A stretch of DNA of 64,000 nt from Methylobacteriaceae bacterium. GTDB taxonomy: Bacteria; Pseudomonadota; Alphaproteobacteria; Rhizobiales; Beijerinckiaceae. Position 1 is the first letter of the stretch. Every line of letters starts with the position of its first letter. The position numbers and the translations under genes were made by a program. The stretch is taken from assembly GCA_947444195.1 (NCBI GenBank), contig CANEZL010000008.1, positions 90,604 to 154,603 of the forward strand. The letters run 5' to 3'. This document shows, piece after piece, positions 28,456 through 40,516 of this stretch. The notes beneath the pieces are model-generated. The model had not been told where the DNA came from. It did no database searches and saw only the letters and a program-made list of their open reading frames with translations.

Positions 28456-28650
28456 GCGTCCCCTGGCCCCGCTTGCGGGGAGAGGGTCGCGACGACCTCG
28501 TCGCCGGCGCGACGAGGCGGCAGCCGACGGTGAGGGGGCTTGAACGGAAGAGTCTCGTCCTGAGCCGCCCCCTCACCCTCGCCTGCCGGCTCCCCTCAGG
28601 CCCCGGCAAGGGGGCATGAAGGCCTCTCCCCGCGAGCGGGGCGAGGGGAT
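28456..28650. repeat. Long imperfect inverted repeat (GC-rich hairpin element)
   Basis: The left arm has CCCCGCTTGCGGGGAGAGGG and a GGCAGCCGACGGTGAGGGGG segment; the right arm has CCCCCTCACCCTCGCCTGCCGGC and CTCTCCCCGCGAGCGGGG in reverse. The roughly 190-bp element can fold back on itself and fills the 302 bp between the convergent fpr and histidine kinase genes, where it may also stop transcription from both sides. Confidence 0.6.
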
Positions 28651-28695
28651 GCATGGGCCACGGCAGCGAGCCGCTGGAGACGGCCTGCAACCCCA

Positions 28696-31617
<2,922 letters not shown>

Positions 31618-31715
31618 GAGGGTCTTCGCAAGGGGATCGGGGCGCGCGGAGAGATAGACCGGCCGCGGACAGAATCGACTCCGCCCGCAGCGATCGGCGC
31701 CGGAATCGCGCGCCG

Positions 31716-32915
31716 TCAGGTCTCCACGAGGCCGGTGCTGGCGCCGGAGGTCTCCGCGCGGCCGTGGGGCAGGGCGAGGTACTCGGAGGAGCGCATCTCG
31801 ATCAGGCGCGAGACCGTGCGGTCGAACTCGAAGGCCTCGCGGCCCTCGCGGGCGGTGTAGAGGTCCGGCGCCTCGGCGGCGGCCGAGGCCACGAGCTTCA
31901 CCTGCGCGTCGTAGAGGGTGTCGATCAGGGTGATGAAGCGCTTGGCCTCGTTGCGCTGGGCCTCGCCCATCACGGGGATCCCGGCGACGATCAGCGTGTG
32001 GAAACGGCGCGCCAGCGCCATGTAGTCGGAGGCGCCGAGGGGCTGCGCGCAGAGGTCGGCGAAACTGAAGCGGGCGACGCCCGCCGCCTCCTCGGGCACC
32101 GAGACGTCGCGGCCCTGCACCCGCACCGTGGCGGGCTGACCCCGGTCGCGGCCGGTGAGGTTGCGGAAGGCGGCATCGAGGGCCGCCGCCGCCGCGGCAT
32201 CGGCGGGCACGTGGAAGACCGGCGCGCCGCCGAGCTTCTCCAGCCGGAAATCCGTGCGCGAATCGAGGCGCATCACGGAGACCCGCTCCCTCAGCTCGTC
32301 GATGAAGGGGAGGAAGAGGGCGCGGTTCAGGCCGCCCTCGTAGAGCCGGTCCGGCTCGACGTTCGAGGTCGCCACCACGGTGACGCCGCGGGAGAACAGC
32401 GCCTTGAACAGGCGGCCGAGGATCATCGCGTCGGCGATGTCGGTGACGGTGAACTCGTCGAAGCAGAGGAGCCGCGCCTCGCCCGCCAGCGCGTCGGCCA
32501 CGGGGCCGATCGGGTCGTCGCCCTTCACCTCGCCGCGCTTGAGCGCCTGCCGGTAGGCGTGGATGCGCTCGTGCGCGTCGGCGAGGAAGCCGTGGAAATG
32601 CACCCGCCGCTTCGTGCCCGGAGCCGCCTCGTGGAACAGGTCCATGAGCATGGTCTTGCCGCGGCCCACCGAGCCCCAGAGATAGAGGCCCTTCGGGGGC
32701 GGCCCCTGCTCCTTGCGGCCGAACAGCCAGCCCAGCGCGCTGCCCTTGCTCGCCCGCTGGCGGCGCTGCAGCGCCTGGAGCAGACCGTCCAGCGCCTGCA
32801 CCACCGCGACCTGGGCCGGGTCCCGCTCGATCGCGCCGGAGGCGACCAGGGCGTCGTAGCGCGCCTGGACCGGCCCGGAGACGGCGGAACTCGAGGGTTG
32901 GGGACTCACTGTCAC
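31716..32915 (-). CDS. zapE: Cell division protein ZapE (AFG1-like ATPase)
   Basis: A 399-residue P-loop ATPase of the AFG1/ZapE family. Walker A G-S-V-G-R-G-K-T at 81-88, the family block [10 protein letters not shown] (near 110), Walker B L-L-C-F-D-E-F (near 152) and sensor [17 protein letters not shown] (near 190) are all present. In E. coli ZapE binds the Z ring during constriction; mitochondrial AFG1 helps quality control. It starts with GTG at 32915, following GGAGTGAG. It sits 98 bp upstream of the hybrid kinase gene in the same direction. Confidence 0.93.
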   Translation of the reverse strand: MTVSPQPSSSAVSGPVQARYDALVASGAIERDPAQVAVVQALDGLLQALQRRQRASKGSALGWLFGRKEQGPPPKGLYLWGSVGRGKTMLMDLFHEAAPGTKRRVHFHGFLADAHERIHAYRQALKRGEVKGDDPIGPVADALAGEARLLCFDEFTVTDIADAMILGRLFKALFSRGVTVVATSNVEPDRLYEGGLNRALFLPFIDELRERVSVMRLDSRTDFRLEKLGGAPVFHVPADAAAAAALDAAFRNLTGRDRGQPATVRVQGRDVSVPEEAAGVARFSFADLCAQPLGASDYMALARRFHTLIVAGIPVMGEAQRNEAKRFITLIDTLYDAQVKLVASAAAEAPDLYTAREGREAFEFDRTVSRLIEMRSSEYLALPHGRAETSGASTGLVET

Positions 32916-33184
32916 GGTTGCTCACTCCAGGCCGCGCATCCCGCGGCCGCGGCTTGCGGTCCGCCGCGGGGTCTGCCGCGCCGCCCCGGCGGGATCAACC
33001 GGGCGCGGGCGCGCGCGGCTGACAGAACCGCGAGGCCGGAACCGGCGGCACGGGGGTCCGGATCCGGACCGCGGCATTTTCGCTGCATTGCACAACCCGG
33101 GCGGCGGTGTCACATTGGGCGGGCCTCGGGAGGGGACGTCCGGATCCTTCGCGCCATCGGCGCGTCGCAGACCGGAGACCCGAT

Positions 33185-33775
33185 ATGGCAGCGCCATCCT
33201 TCACTCCGCCGGGCCACAGCGTCCGGCGTCTCTGGCCGAGCGACCGTCCGGCCATCCAGGACTATTTCCTGCGTCTCGATCCGGAGACGCGGGCCAACCG
33301 CTTCATGGGCCCGGTCGGCGAGGCCGGCGTCCTCGCCTACGCCACCCGCGTCACCGCGGGGGAGGGGGTCGTGTTCGGCGCCTTCGTCGAGGGCACCCTG
33401 CGCGGACTCGGCGAGTTGCGCCCGGCGGGCGCCCACGTCTTCGGCCTCGGCGCCGTGGCCGAGGCGGCCTTCGCCGTGGAGCGGGAGTTCCGCCGCCGCG
33501 GCATCGGCACCGCCCTGTTCGCCCGCATCGCCCGCGCGGCGCGCAACCGCGGCGTGGCGAGCCTGCACGTGCGCTGCCTCGCCGGAAACCAGCCGATGAT
33601 CCGGCTCGCGGCCAAGCTCGGGGCTGACCTGCACACGGACGCCCACCAGGCGGAGGGCGACGTGGCCCTCGCGCAGCCGACGCCGTTCTCCCTCTGGTAC
33701 GAGACCATCGCCGAGGCCTACGACTTCACCCTCTCCGTGGTGCAGCCACCGGTGCGGACGGAGGAGGCCGCCTGA
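33185..33775 (+). CDS. GNAT-family N-acetyltransferase
   Basis: A 196-residue acetyltransferase fold. The acetyl-CoA pyrophosphate loop is seen as R-R-R-G-I-G-T-A-L (near 106-114), preceded by the V-E-x-E-F strand and followed by the A-R-N-R-G-V-A-S-L-H-V and N-x-x-M-I-R-L-A-A-K-L-G-A elements of the domain's second half. The N-terminus has R-L-W-P-S-D and R-F-M-G-P, as in stand-alone homologues of the PatZ/Pat acetyltransferase domain. The substrate is unknown. The ATG at 33185 fits the conserved start. It converges with comF (9 bp between stops). Confidence 0.85.
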   Translation: MAAPSFTPPGHSVRRLWPSDRPAIQDYFLRLDPETRANRFMGPVGEAGVLAYATRVTAGEGVVFGAFVEGTLRGLGELRPAGAHVFGLGAVAEAAFAVEREFRRRGIGTALFARIARAARNRGVASLHVRCLAGNQPMIRLAAKLGADLHTDAHQAEGDVALAQPTPFSLWYETIAEAYDFTLSVVQPPVRTEEAA

Positions 33776-33784
33776 GGCGCGGAG

Positions 33785-34534
33785 CTACCCGAGTGGATCG
33801 CCGACCAGGGCGAAGGTGAGCAGATCGACGGAGGCCGCCCCGCCCCGGATCAGCGCGCGGGCGGCGGCGTTGCCGGTGGCGCCGGTGGTGGCGACGTCGT
33901 CCACGAGGAGCACCCGCCGACCGGCGAGGCGGGCGCGGGCCGCCGGGGGCACCCGGAAGGCGCCCTGCAGGTTCTCGGCGCGGCCGGCGCGGGACAGGCC
34001 CACCTGCGAGCGCGTCGCCTTCACGCGGGCGAGGAGCCGCGGCTCGAAGGGCAGGCCGGCGCCGCGGGCGATCGGACGGGCGAGGAGGGCCGCTTGGTTG
34101 AAGCGGCGGCGCCACAGGCGCCAGCGGTGCAGCGGCACGGGCACCACGCAATCGGCCTCGGCCAGGAGCTCGCGCCCGCTCGCGGCCATCATGCGGGCCA
34201 TCGCCCCGGCGAGGTCCTGGCGGTCCTCGTATTTCAGCCGGTGGACGAGGCCGCGGGCCACCGCGTCGTAGAGGGCGACCGCGCGGCCGCGGGCGAAGGC
34301 CGGCGGATCGGCGATGGCGCGGGGCGAGAGCAGGGGCGTGCCGCCGAGATCGAGCGCGAAGGGCGTGCCGTAGCGCGGGCAGACCGGCGGCGCGATCAGG
34401 CGCAGGCTCGACCAGCAGCGGGGGCAGAGGGCACCGGGATCCTGGGTCGCGCCGCCGCAGCCGGCGCAGCTCGGCGGATAGACGAGCCCCAGGGCGCCGC
34501 GGGCGAGGCCGCGCAGGAGGGCCTGCGGCCTCAC
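33785..34534 (-). CDS. ComF-family phosphoribosyltransferase-like protein
   Basis: A 249-residue protein. The N-terminal zinc-finger-like part C-x-x-C-(N12)-C-x-x-C (about 19-38) is followed by a phosphoribosyltransferase domain with the PRPP loop V-L-L-V-D-D-V-A-T-T-G-A-T (near 200-212) and N-Q-A-A-L-L-A. In competent bacteria ComF supports DNA uptake; in other proteobacteria (GntX-like) the role is uncertain. The start is a GTG at 34534 that overlaps the TGA of the upstream caspase gene as GTGA, so it is probably translated by coupling. No other competence gene is nearby. Confidence 0.88.
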   Translation of the reverse strand: MRPQALLRGLARGALGLVYPPSCAGCGGATQDPGALCPRCWSSLRLIAPPVCPRYGTPFALDLGGTPLLSPRAIADPPAFARGRAVALYDAVARGLVHRLKYEDRQDLAGAMARMMAASGRELLAEADCVVPVPLHRWRLWRRRFNQAALLARPIARGAGLPFEPRLLARVKATRSQVGLSRAGRAENLQGAFRVPPAARARLAGRRVLLVDDVATTGATGNAAARALIRGGAASVDLLTFALVGDPLG

Positions 34535-35862
34535 GGGGCGGGGTGGAAGACGTAGTCGGCGCCCCCGAGCGAGCCGTAGATCGCCGGCTCCTGGGCGCGG
34601 CCGGTGCGGGCGAGGACGTCGTCGCGCACGAGGCCGAACAGCTTGCGGATCTCGGTGCCCGGCACCGCCAGATGCTTCACCAGGGACGTCATGAAGGGGC
34701 TGTTGCCCGCGCCCTCCGCACCGTCCGAGGCGGTCTGGCCAGCCTTGGCCGCGAAGGCCACGAGCTGGCTGCCCTCGGGCTCGATCCGGGCGAGGCCCCG
34801 CCCGATCGCGCGGGTGGCCGCGGTGCGCTTCATCGCGGCGGCGAAGGGGTTGTCGCGGCAGGCATCGAGGATGACGAGCTGCAGCTTGCGCGCGCCCTCG
34901 ACGCTGGCGAGGACCTGATCGAGGGGCACCGCCTCGAAGGGCACGTCGCGGTCGCTCTTCAGCCGGGCGTCCACGGGCACGAGGTAGTTCACGCCGCCCA
35001 TCTCCAGGTCGTGGCCGGCATAGTAGACCACCGCCCAGTCGGCATCGGCGGCCTCGGCCGCGAAGGCGCGCAGGGCCTGCCGCATCCCCTCGGAGCCGAG
35101 ATTCTCGCGCAGGGTCACCGTGCGGAAGCCCAGCCCGCGCAGGGCCTCGGCCAGGGCCGCGGCGTCGCGCCCAGGGTTGGTCAGGGGCGCCACGGTGCCG
35201 TAGGCGCCGTTGCCGACGAGCAGGGCGACGCGCCGCTCCGGCAGGGCGGCTGCGAGCGCGGGCGGTGCCGCCGGCCCGGAGGCGGCCTTGGGCGGGGCCT
35301 GGATCGCGGGGGGCGCCAACCGCGGCTCGGCGCGCGCGGCCGGGGCCGGCTCGGCCGGGGCGCGGGGCGGGGCCTGCGCGCAGTCGAGGTAGCGCCGGAA
35401 GGCCCAGCCGAGGGGGCGGCCGTCGGGCCGGGCGATGCGCGCCCAGCGCCCCTCCGCGGGCCCCACCGTCACGGCGGTGCCATTGCCGAGGGTGCCGATC
35501 ACGGCGCCGTCCGGCGCGTCCCTGAGGTTCAGCGGCGTGCCGCTCGGATCGGCCACCCGGCAAAATGCGCCCGCCCCGGGGGGCGCCGGGGGCGTGCAGT
35601 CGAGGTAGCGCGCCACCACCCAGCCGGAACCGGCGGGGCCGCGCACCCGCAGCCACGGCTTGCCCTCGACGCTGACCCGTCCCTCGACGGAGACGCCGGT
35701 GCCGTTCGCCAGGGTGCCGAGGATGCCGCCGTTGGGCACCGCGCGCAGGTTCAGGGGTGTTCCCGTCGGGTCCGCCACGATGCAGACTTCCGCCGCGGCC
35801 GCGCCGGCGGCAACGACGGGGAGGGCCGCCAGCAGGGCGGCCCGGAGCCCGGAGGCGATCAT
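34531..35862 (-). CDS. Caspase-family protease with two SH3-like repeats
   Basis: A 443-residue exported protein. A signal peptide (hydrophobic stretch about 6-23) is followed by two SH3b-type repeats (about 25-90 and 95-160), each with V-A-D-P-x-G-T-P-L-N-L-R and ending in W-V-V-A-R-Y-L-D-C or W-A-F-R-R-Y-L-D-C. A Pro/Ala linker leads to a peptidase C14 domain (about 210-440). The catalytic dyad is visible: His in Y-Y-A-G-H-D-L and Cys in I-L-D-A-C-R-D-N-P-F. The family cleaves after basic or acidic residues; the substrate is unknown. The periplasm is the likely site. The ATG at 35862 gives a proper signal peptide. It is coupled to comF and divergent (57 bp) from a VanX-type dipeptidase. Confidence 0.88.
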   Translation of the reverse strand: MIASGLRAALLAALPVVAAGAAAAEVCIVADPTGTPLNLRAVPNGGILGTLANGTGVSVEGRVSVEGKPWLRVRGPAGSGWVVARYLDCTPPAPPGAGAFCRVADPSGTPLNLRDAPDGAVIGTLGNGTAVTVGPAEGRWARIARPDGRPLGWAFRRYLDCAQAPPRAPAEPAPAARAEPRLAPPAIQAPPKAASGPAAPPALAAALPERRVALLVGNGAYGTVAPLTNPGRDAAALAEALRGLGFRTVTLRENLGSEGMRQALRAFAAEAADADWAVVYYAGHDLEMGGVNYLVPVDARLKSDRDVPFEAVPLDQVLASVEGARKLQLVILDACRDNPFAAAMKRTAATRAIGRGLARIEPEGSQLVAFAAKAGQTASDGAEGAGNSPFMTSLVKHLAVPGTEIRKLFGLVRDDVLARTGRAQEPAIYGSLGGADYVFHPAP

Positions 35863-35919
35863 CCGCCAGACCACCGGTCGCGCGCCCCTCTCTCCCGTCC
35901 AGCGAGGAAGCCAGAAGAG

Positions 35920-36600
35920 ATGAAACGCCGCCGCAACGCAACGCTGGGCGCGCTCCTCGCCGCCCTTGTCCCGCCCCTGCCGGCCGCCGCCGCGCCCGAA
36001 CTCGTGGACGCGGCGCGCGCGGTGCCGGGTCTCGTCACCGAGATCCGCTACGCGGGGTCCCACAACTTCGTGGGCCGGCCCATCGCGGGCTACGCGGCGC
36101 CCCTCTGCCTGCTGACGCCGCAGGCCGCCGCCGCGCTCGCCCGCGCGCAGGCGGCCCTCGCCGGGCAGGGCTACGGCCTCAAGGTGTTCGACTGCTACCG
36201 GCCCCGCCGCGCCGTGGCGGATTTCGTGCGCTGGGCCCGCGATCCCGGCGATCAGGCGGGCAAGGCGGCGTTCTATCCGGACATCGACAAGGCCGACCTG
36301 TTCCGCCTCGGCTACATCGCGGCCGAATCGGCCCATTCCCGCGGCTCAACCGTCGACCTCACCCTGGTCCGGCGCGCGGACGGGGCGGAGGCCGAGATGG
36401 GCACGCCCTTCGACCTGTTCAGCCCGCGCTCGGGAGAGGGAGCCGCGCTCACCCCCGGGGAGCAGGCGAACCGGCGGCGCCTGCGCGCGGCCATGACGGA
36501 GGCGGGCTTCGCGCCCTACGCGAAGGAGTGGTGGCACTTCACCCTGCGCGGGGAACCCCATCGCGGGCGGGGCTTCGACGTGCCGGTGCAGGCCCCCTGA
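35920..36600 (+). CDS. D-alanyl-D-alanine dipeptidase, VanX/DdpX type (M15D)
   Basis: A 226-residue exported metallopeptidase. A signal peptide (M-K-R-R-R-N then a hydrophobic core, cut near A-A-A) is followed by the family pattern: V-F-D-C-Y-R-P-R-R-A, the zinc motif S-A-H-S-R-G-S-T-V-D (H and D as ligands), and E-W-W-H-F with the catalytic Glu and third ligand His. It hydrolyses D-Ala-D-Ala in the periplasm, which fits peptidoglycan turnover rather than vancomycin resistance, since no vanH or vanA lies near. Divergent from the caspase-like gene. It is followed by a strong hairpin at 36608. Confidence 0.92.
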   Translation: MKRRRNATLGALLAALVPPLPAAAAPELVDAARAVPGLVTEIRYAGSHNFVGRPIAGYAAPLCLLTPQAAAALARAQAALAGQGYGLKVFDCYRPRRAVADFVRWARDPGDQAGKAAFYPDIDKADLFRLGYIAAESAHSRGSTVDLTLVRRADGAEAEMGTPFDLFSPRSGEGAALTPGEQANRRRLRAAMTEAGFAPYAKEWWHFTLRGEPHRGRGFDVPVQAP

Positions 36601-36607
36601 ACAAGGA

Positions 36608-36640
36608 AAGCCGGGCGGTCCGTCGAGGACCGCCCGGCTT
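36608..36640. terminator. Strong hairpin after the dipeptidase gene
   Basis: A 14-bp perfect stem, AAGCCGGGCGGTCC / GGACCGCCCGGCTT, with a 5-nt loop starts 7 bp after the stop codon. A short T pair follows, with no longer T-run. It probably ends the dipeptidase transcript and may act in both directions, given the convergent dctA. Confidence 0.75.
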
Positions 36641-36649
36641 CGGGTCCGG

Positions 36650-36685
36650 AGCGTGCCGCCTCTCTCACGGAGAGGGCGGCACGCT
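36650..36685. terminator. Second hairpin, on the dctA side
   Basis: AGCGTGCCGCCTCTC pairs with GAGAGGGCGGCACGCT around a 4-5 nt loop, with one bulged G. It stands 57 bp beyond the dctA stop, so it is the likely terminator of dctA. Confidence 0.6.
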
Positions 36686-36741
36686 TCATGTCTTCGGGTT
36701 CGCCCGACGGGCCGGCCACCCGGGGGCGGCCGGCCTTCGGC

Positions 36742-38085
36742 TCACTCGGCCGGCTGGAGGGCCGGGGCGGCGGCCTTCGGGGCGGGGGCGCCGCGGCCGA
36801 GGGTCTCGGCGAGCTTGGCCTCGTCGACCTCACCCTCCCAGCGGGCGACCACGATGCAGGCCACCGCGTTGCCGATGAAGTTGGTGAGCGCGCGGCACTC
36901 CGACATGAAGCGGTCGATGCCGAGGATCAGCGCCATGCCGACGACCGGCACGGAGGGGACCACCGCGAGGGTCGCCGCCAGGGTGATGAAGCCCGAGCCG
37001 GTGACGCCGGCCGCACCCTTCGAGGAGAGCATGGCCACGAGGAGGAGCAGGGCCTGCTCGCCGTAGGAGAGCGGGGTGTCCGTCGCCTGGGCGATGAAGA
37101 GCGCCGCCATCGTCATGTAGATGTTGGTGCCGTCGAGGTTGAACGAGTAGCCCGTGGGGACGACGAGGCCGACCACCGGCTTCGAGCAGCCCGCGCGCTC
37201 CATCTTCTCGAGCAGGGAGGGCAGGGCCGACTCGGAGGACGAGGTGCCGAGCACGAGGAGCAGCTCTTCCTTGATGTAGCGGATGAGCTTGATGATCGAG
37301 AAGCCGTTGTAACGGGCCACCGCGCCGAGGATCAGGAAGACGAAGATCGCGGAGGTCAGGTAGAAGGCGCCGACGAGGTAGGCGAGGTTGGCGAGCGAGG
37401 AGATGCCGTACTTGCCGATCGTGAAGGCCATCGCGCCGAAGGCGCCGATGGGAGCGACCTTCATGATGATGTGGACGACGCCGAAGATGGCTTCCGACAG
37501 CACCTTGATGATGTCGAGCACCGGCTTGCCGCGGTCGCCGAGGAAGGCGAGGCCGAAGCCGAACAGGATCGAGAAGAACAGGACCTGGAGGATCTCACCG
37601 CCCGAGAAGGCGCCGACCGCCGTCGAGGGGATGATGTTCATCAGGAAGTCGGTGATCGACTGCGTCTTCGCCTTGTCGGCGTAGATGGCGATCTGCTTGG
37701 GATCGAGCGACTTCGGATCGATGTGCATCCCTGCGCCCGGCTGGACGAGGTTCGCCACGACCAGGCCGACGATGAGCGCCAGCGTCGAGAAGGTGAGGAA
37801 GTAGATGAGCGCCTTGCCGCCGACGCGGCCGACCTTCTCGAGGTTCGTCATGCCGGCGATGCCGGAGACGACGGTGAGGAAGATCACCGGGGCGATGATC
37901 ATCTTGACGAGCTTGATGAAGGCGTCGCCGAGCGGCTTCATGTCCGCGCCGAGCTGCGGATAGAAATGGCCGAGCGCGATGCCGATCGCCACCGCCACCA
38001 GCACTTGGAAGTACAGGGTGCGGTAGATGGGCTTCGGCTTCGGCGGGTCGTGCGGTGCGGTGAGCGGGGACGGGATGGCAGCCAT
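36742..38085 (-). CDS. dctA: C4-dicarboxylate:cation symporter DctA
   Basis: A 447-residue inner-membrane carrier of the DAACS (glutamate transporter) fold. It shows the serine-rich re-entrant loop [11 protein letters not shown] (near 275-285), the [12 protein letters not shown] motif (near 310-321), and the second hairpin [13 protein letters not shown] (near 355-367). It takes up succinate, fumarate and malate. Length is normal; the acidic/Ala-rich tail is unremarkable. A sigma-54 promoter lies about 140 bp upstream, and the divergent dctB-dctD pair encodes its regulators. Confidence 0.96.
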   Translation of the reverse strand: MAAIPSPLTAPHDPPKPKPIYRTLYFQVLVAVAIGIALGHFYPQLGADMKPLGDAFIKLVKMIIAPVIFLTVVSGIAGMTNLEKVGRVGGKALIYFLTFSTLALIVGLVVANLVQPGAGMHIDPKSLDPKQIAIYADKAKTQSITDFLMNIIPSTAVGAFSGGEILQVLFFSILFGFGLAFLGDRGKPVLDIIKVLSEAIFGVVHIIMKVAPIGAFGAMAFTIGKYGISSLANLAYLVGAFYLTSAIFVFLILGAVARYNGFSIIKLIRYIKEELLLVLGTSSSESALPSLLEKMERAGCSKPVVGLVVPTGYSFNLDGTNIYMTMAALFIAQATDTPLSYGEQALLLLVAMLSSKGAAGVTGSGFITLAATLAVVPSVPVVGMALILGIDRFMSECRALTNFIGNAVACIVVARWEGEVDEAKLAETLGRGAPAPKAAAPALQPAE

Positions 38086-38222
38086 GCGGCATCTCCTCAG
38101 ATGATGGGTCGGGTAGGTCGGCATCGGCGGCACCCCGGGGGATGCGCTTCGGCCGCTCTTGCTTTTGGCCTCTCGGCTTGCAGTCATGCTCAGGCGGCAG
38201 GGCTGCATTACGTGTGTTGAAT

Positions 38223-38238
38223 GGCAACCCGCGTGCCA
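38223..38238 (-). promoter_or_regulatory. Sigma-54 promoter of dctA
   Basis: On the minus strand the sequence reads TGGCACGCGGGTTGCC, which matches the -24/-12 consensus TGGCACG-N4-TTGCW at all but the last base. It points toward dctA, leaving a leader of about 125 nt. DctD, encoded divergently, is a sigma-54 activator with GAFTGA, which fits. Confidence 0.88.
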
Positions 38239-38265
38239 GTGTCCGGACGCCGGCAACTTTTCTTT

Positions 38266-38287
38266 AACACATTGAGGAAACTGTGTT
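38266..38287. promoter_or_regulatory. Putative DctD upstream activator site
   Basis: An inverted repeat AACACA-N10-TGTGTT lies about 40 bp upstream of the sigma-54 promoter in the dctA direction, in an AT-richer stretch (38250-38295). Position and symmetry fit an enhancer-type site for DctD; the sequence is not compared with known DctD sites. Confidence 0.45.
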
Positions 38288-38386
38288 TTTTCTGAAGGCC
38301 TCAGATCGCCCCGCGGAGCGCCGTCCGGGACTCCGCACGCGGCCGGCCGATCCCGTCCGGAATTCCGGAACGTCGGGGCGCGTCTG

Positions 38387-40237
38387 ATGCAGGCCCTCCA
38401 TGCATCGGCTGGGGAGGCGGCGGGCGACCCGGCGCGCCAGGGCCCGCGCCCCGCCACCGTGGTCGCCGCCGTCCTCGGCTTCGCCGCCATGGCCCTGGCG
38501 GCCTGGCTCGCCGGCGCCCACGCGGAGCGGCGGGCCCTCGCCGACCTGCGCCGCTCCGCCCAGTCGACCCTGGTGATCCAGACGGCCGCCCTGCACACGG
38601 AGCTGCGCCGGCAGGGCGCCCTGCCGCTAGCGCTCGCCGCCGACCCGGAGATCGCCGCCGTGCTGGCGGAGGGCCACGCGCCGGGCCTCGACCGGCGGGT
38701 CAGCACCCGGCTCGCCGAGATCGCGGCGGCCACCGGCTCGGCGGTGATCTACGTGATGCGGCCGGACGGCCTCACCGTGGCCGCGAGCAATTTCGCGGAG
38801 GAGCGCAGCTTCCTCGGGCGCAACTACGCCTTCCGCCCCTATTTCCGGGACGCGATGGCCACGGGCTCCGGCTCGCAATTCGCGCTGGGCACGGTGAGCG
38901 GCCGGCCGGGCCTGTACCTCGCCCGCCGGATCGGCGACGGGGCGGGCGTCGTCGTGGTGAAGATGGAGTTCGAAGCCGTCGAGTCGACCTGGGCGGCGGC
39001 CCGCGAGCAGGTCTTCGTCACCGATCCGCGCGGCATCGTGCTGGTGGCGAGCAACCGGGCCTGGCAGTTCCGCACCCTGCGCCCCATCGGGGCCGAGGAT
39101 CAGGCCCGGAGCCGCGAGGCCCTGGAATTCGGCGAGGCGGACCTGGAGCCGATGCCGGTCTATCCCGTCCGCGACGATATGGTCCGGGTGGGGCGCGGCG
39201 CCGAGCCCGCTCGCCTCGCGCTGATGCTCGACGCGGCGGTGCCCGAGACGGCTTGGCGCATCCACACCCTCACCCCCGTGGGCGCCTCGGCCGAGCGCGA
39301 GCGCATCCAGGCGCGGCTCATCGCGATCCTCGCCACGGGGCTCGCCTGCCTCGGCCTCGCTATGGTGCTGGGCCGCCGCGCCCGCATCCGCGCGCGCCTC
39401 GCCGAGGCGGCGGCCCGCGGGGCCGAGCTGGAGGCCCGGGTGGCCGAGCGCACGCAGGCCCTGAGCGAGGCCAACCGGCGGCTGCGCGACGAGATCGAGG
39501 AGCGCCGCCGCTCCGAGGCCGAGCGCGAGCGCCTGGGCCGCGAGCTCGCCCATGCGGGGCGCCTCGCCGCCCTCGGCCAGTTCGCCGCCAGCATGGCCCA
39601 CGAGATCAACCAGCCGCTGGCCGCGATCCGCTCCTACGCCGACAATACCGGCATCCTCGTCCGGCGCGGGCGGACCGAGGACGCGGCCGAGAACGCCGCC
39701 GCCATCGGCCGGCTCACCGACCGGATCGGCGGCCTGACGCGCCAGCTCAAGGGCTTCGCCCGCCGCGCCTCGGGCCGGCGCGAGCCGGTGCCGGTGGAGA
39801 CGGTGCTGCAGGGCAGCCTGGAGGTCGTGGCCGCCCGGGCCCAGGCCGCCGGGACCGCGCTCTCCGTCCCCCCGGCCCCGGGCCTCGCGGTGATGGGGGA
39901 CGGCCCGCGCCTGGAGCAGGTGCTGATCAACCTCCTCCAGAACGCCCTCGACGCGGTGACGGGCCGACCCGACCCGTCGGTCGCGGTGCAACTGCTGACC
40001 GACATCCCCGGCCGCGTGGCCATCGAGGTCCGCGACAACGGTACCGGCATCCCGGAGGCGGAGCGTGCCCAGATCTTCGACGCGTTCTTCACCACGAAGC
40101 CGGACGGCCTCGGCCTCGGCCTCGCCATCGCCCGCGGCATCGTCGAGGGATGCGGCGGCGCGCTGAGCGTGCGCGCGGGCGAGGGCGGCGGCACCGTGTT
40201 CCGGATGGAACTCGACCGGGCGGACGCGCCGGCCTAG
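38387..40237 (+). CDS. dctB: C4-dicarboxylate sensor histidine kinase DctB
   Basis: A 616-residue membrane kinase. Two membrane helices (about 23-44 and 309-329) flank a periplasmic double-PDC/Cache sensor with the [12 protein letters not shown] segment (about 145-156) that binds dicarboxylates in DctB. Then come a coiled coil (about 335-390), HisKA with H405 ([13 protein letters not shown]), and HATPase with [15 protein letters not shown] and G-L-G-L-G-L-A. It phosphorylates DctD. Divergent from dctA (301 bp) and upstream of dctD, separated by 279 bp holding a repeat. Confidence 0.95.
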   Translation: MQALHASAGEAAGDPARQGPRPATVVAAVLGFAAMALAAWLAGAHAERRALADLRRSAQSTLVIQTAALHTELRRQGALPLALAADPEIAAVLAEGHAPGLDRRVSTRLAEIAAATGSAVIYVMRPDGLTVAASNFAEERSFLGRNYAFRPYFRDAMATGSGSQFALGTVSGRPGLYLARRIGDGAGVVVVKMEFEAVESTWAAAREQVFVTDPRGIVLVASNRAWQFRTLRPIGAEDQARSREALEFGEADLEPMPVYPVRDDMVRVGRGAEPARLALMLDAAVPETAWRIHTLTPVGASAERERIQARLIAILATGLACLGLAMVLGRRARIRARLAEAAARGAELEARVAERTQALSEANRRLRDEIEERRRSEAERERLGRELAHAGRLAALGQFAASMAHEINQPLAAIRSYADNTGILVRRGRTEDAAENAAAIGRLTDRIGGLTRQLKGFARRASGRREPVPVETVLQGSLEVVAARAQAAGTALSVPPAPGLAVMGDGPRLEQVLINLLQNALDAVTGRPDPSVAVQLLTDIPGRVAIEVRDNGTGIPEAERAQIFDAFFTTKPDGLGLGLAIARGIVEGCGGALSVRAGEGGGTVFRMELDRADAPA

Positions 40238-40238
40238 A

Positions 40239-40336
40239 GCACGATGCGGAAAAGTGGAATCCGGTTTTCCGGAATCATCGTGCGACCACAGAGAGATAGC
40301 GCATGCTGCTGTTTCCGTGAGAAAGCAGCATGCGCT
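40239..40336. repeat. Two-hairpin intergenic repeat, copy 1
   Basis: Hairpin A spans 40239-40283 (GCACGATG / CATCGTGC outside, TCCGG-TTTT-CCGGA inside). Hairpin B has a 13-bp perfect stem, AGCGCATGCTGCT (40296-40308) / AGCAGCATGCGCT (40324-40336). A diverged copy lies at 51423-51520, in which stem B has different bases that still pair. It stands between dctB and dctD and may limit read-through. Confidence 0.75.
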
Positions 40337-40516
40337 AGGTCCTCAATCTGACATCGTCTTTTTCCGAAAGCCGGCAACCACCTTTCGGGACGATGCACCA
40401 GAGCGTCGTCTCGGATATCAAGTCCCGACCGCTGGTCGCCGACGATGCTCCGGGCGCCGCATCATCTCCCGCGGAACCGGCGCGCGCTTAAAACAGAAAA
40501 TGCCCGAGGAAACGCG

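Noticed and set aside
35920..36600. Vancomycin-resistance (vanX) function
   Set aside because: The enzyme is of the VanX/DdpX family but no vanH, vanA or regulator genes are near, and the host is Gram-negative; peptidoglycan turnover is more likely.
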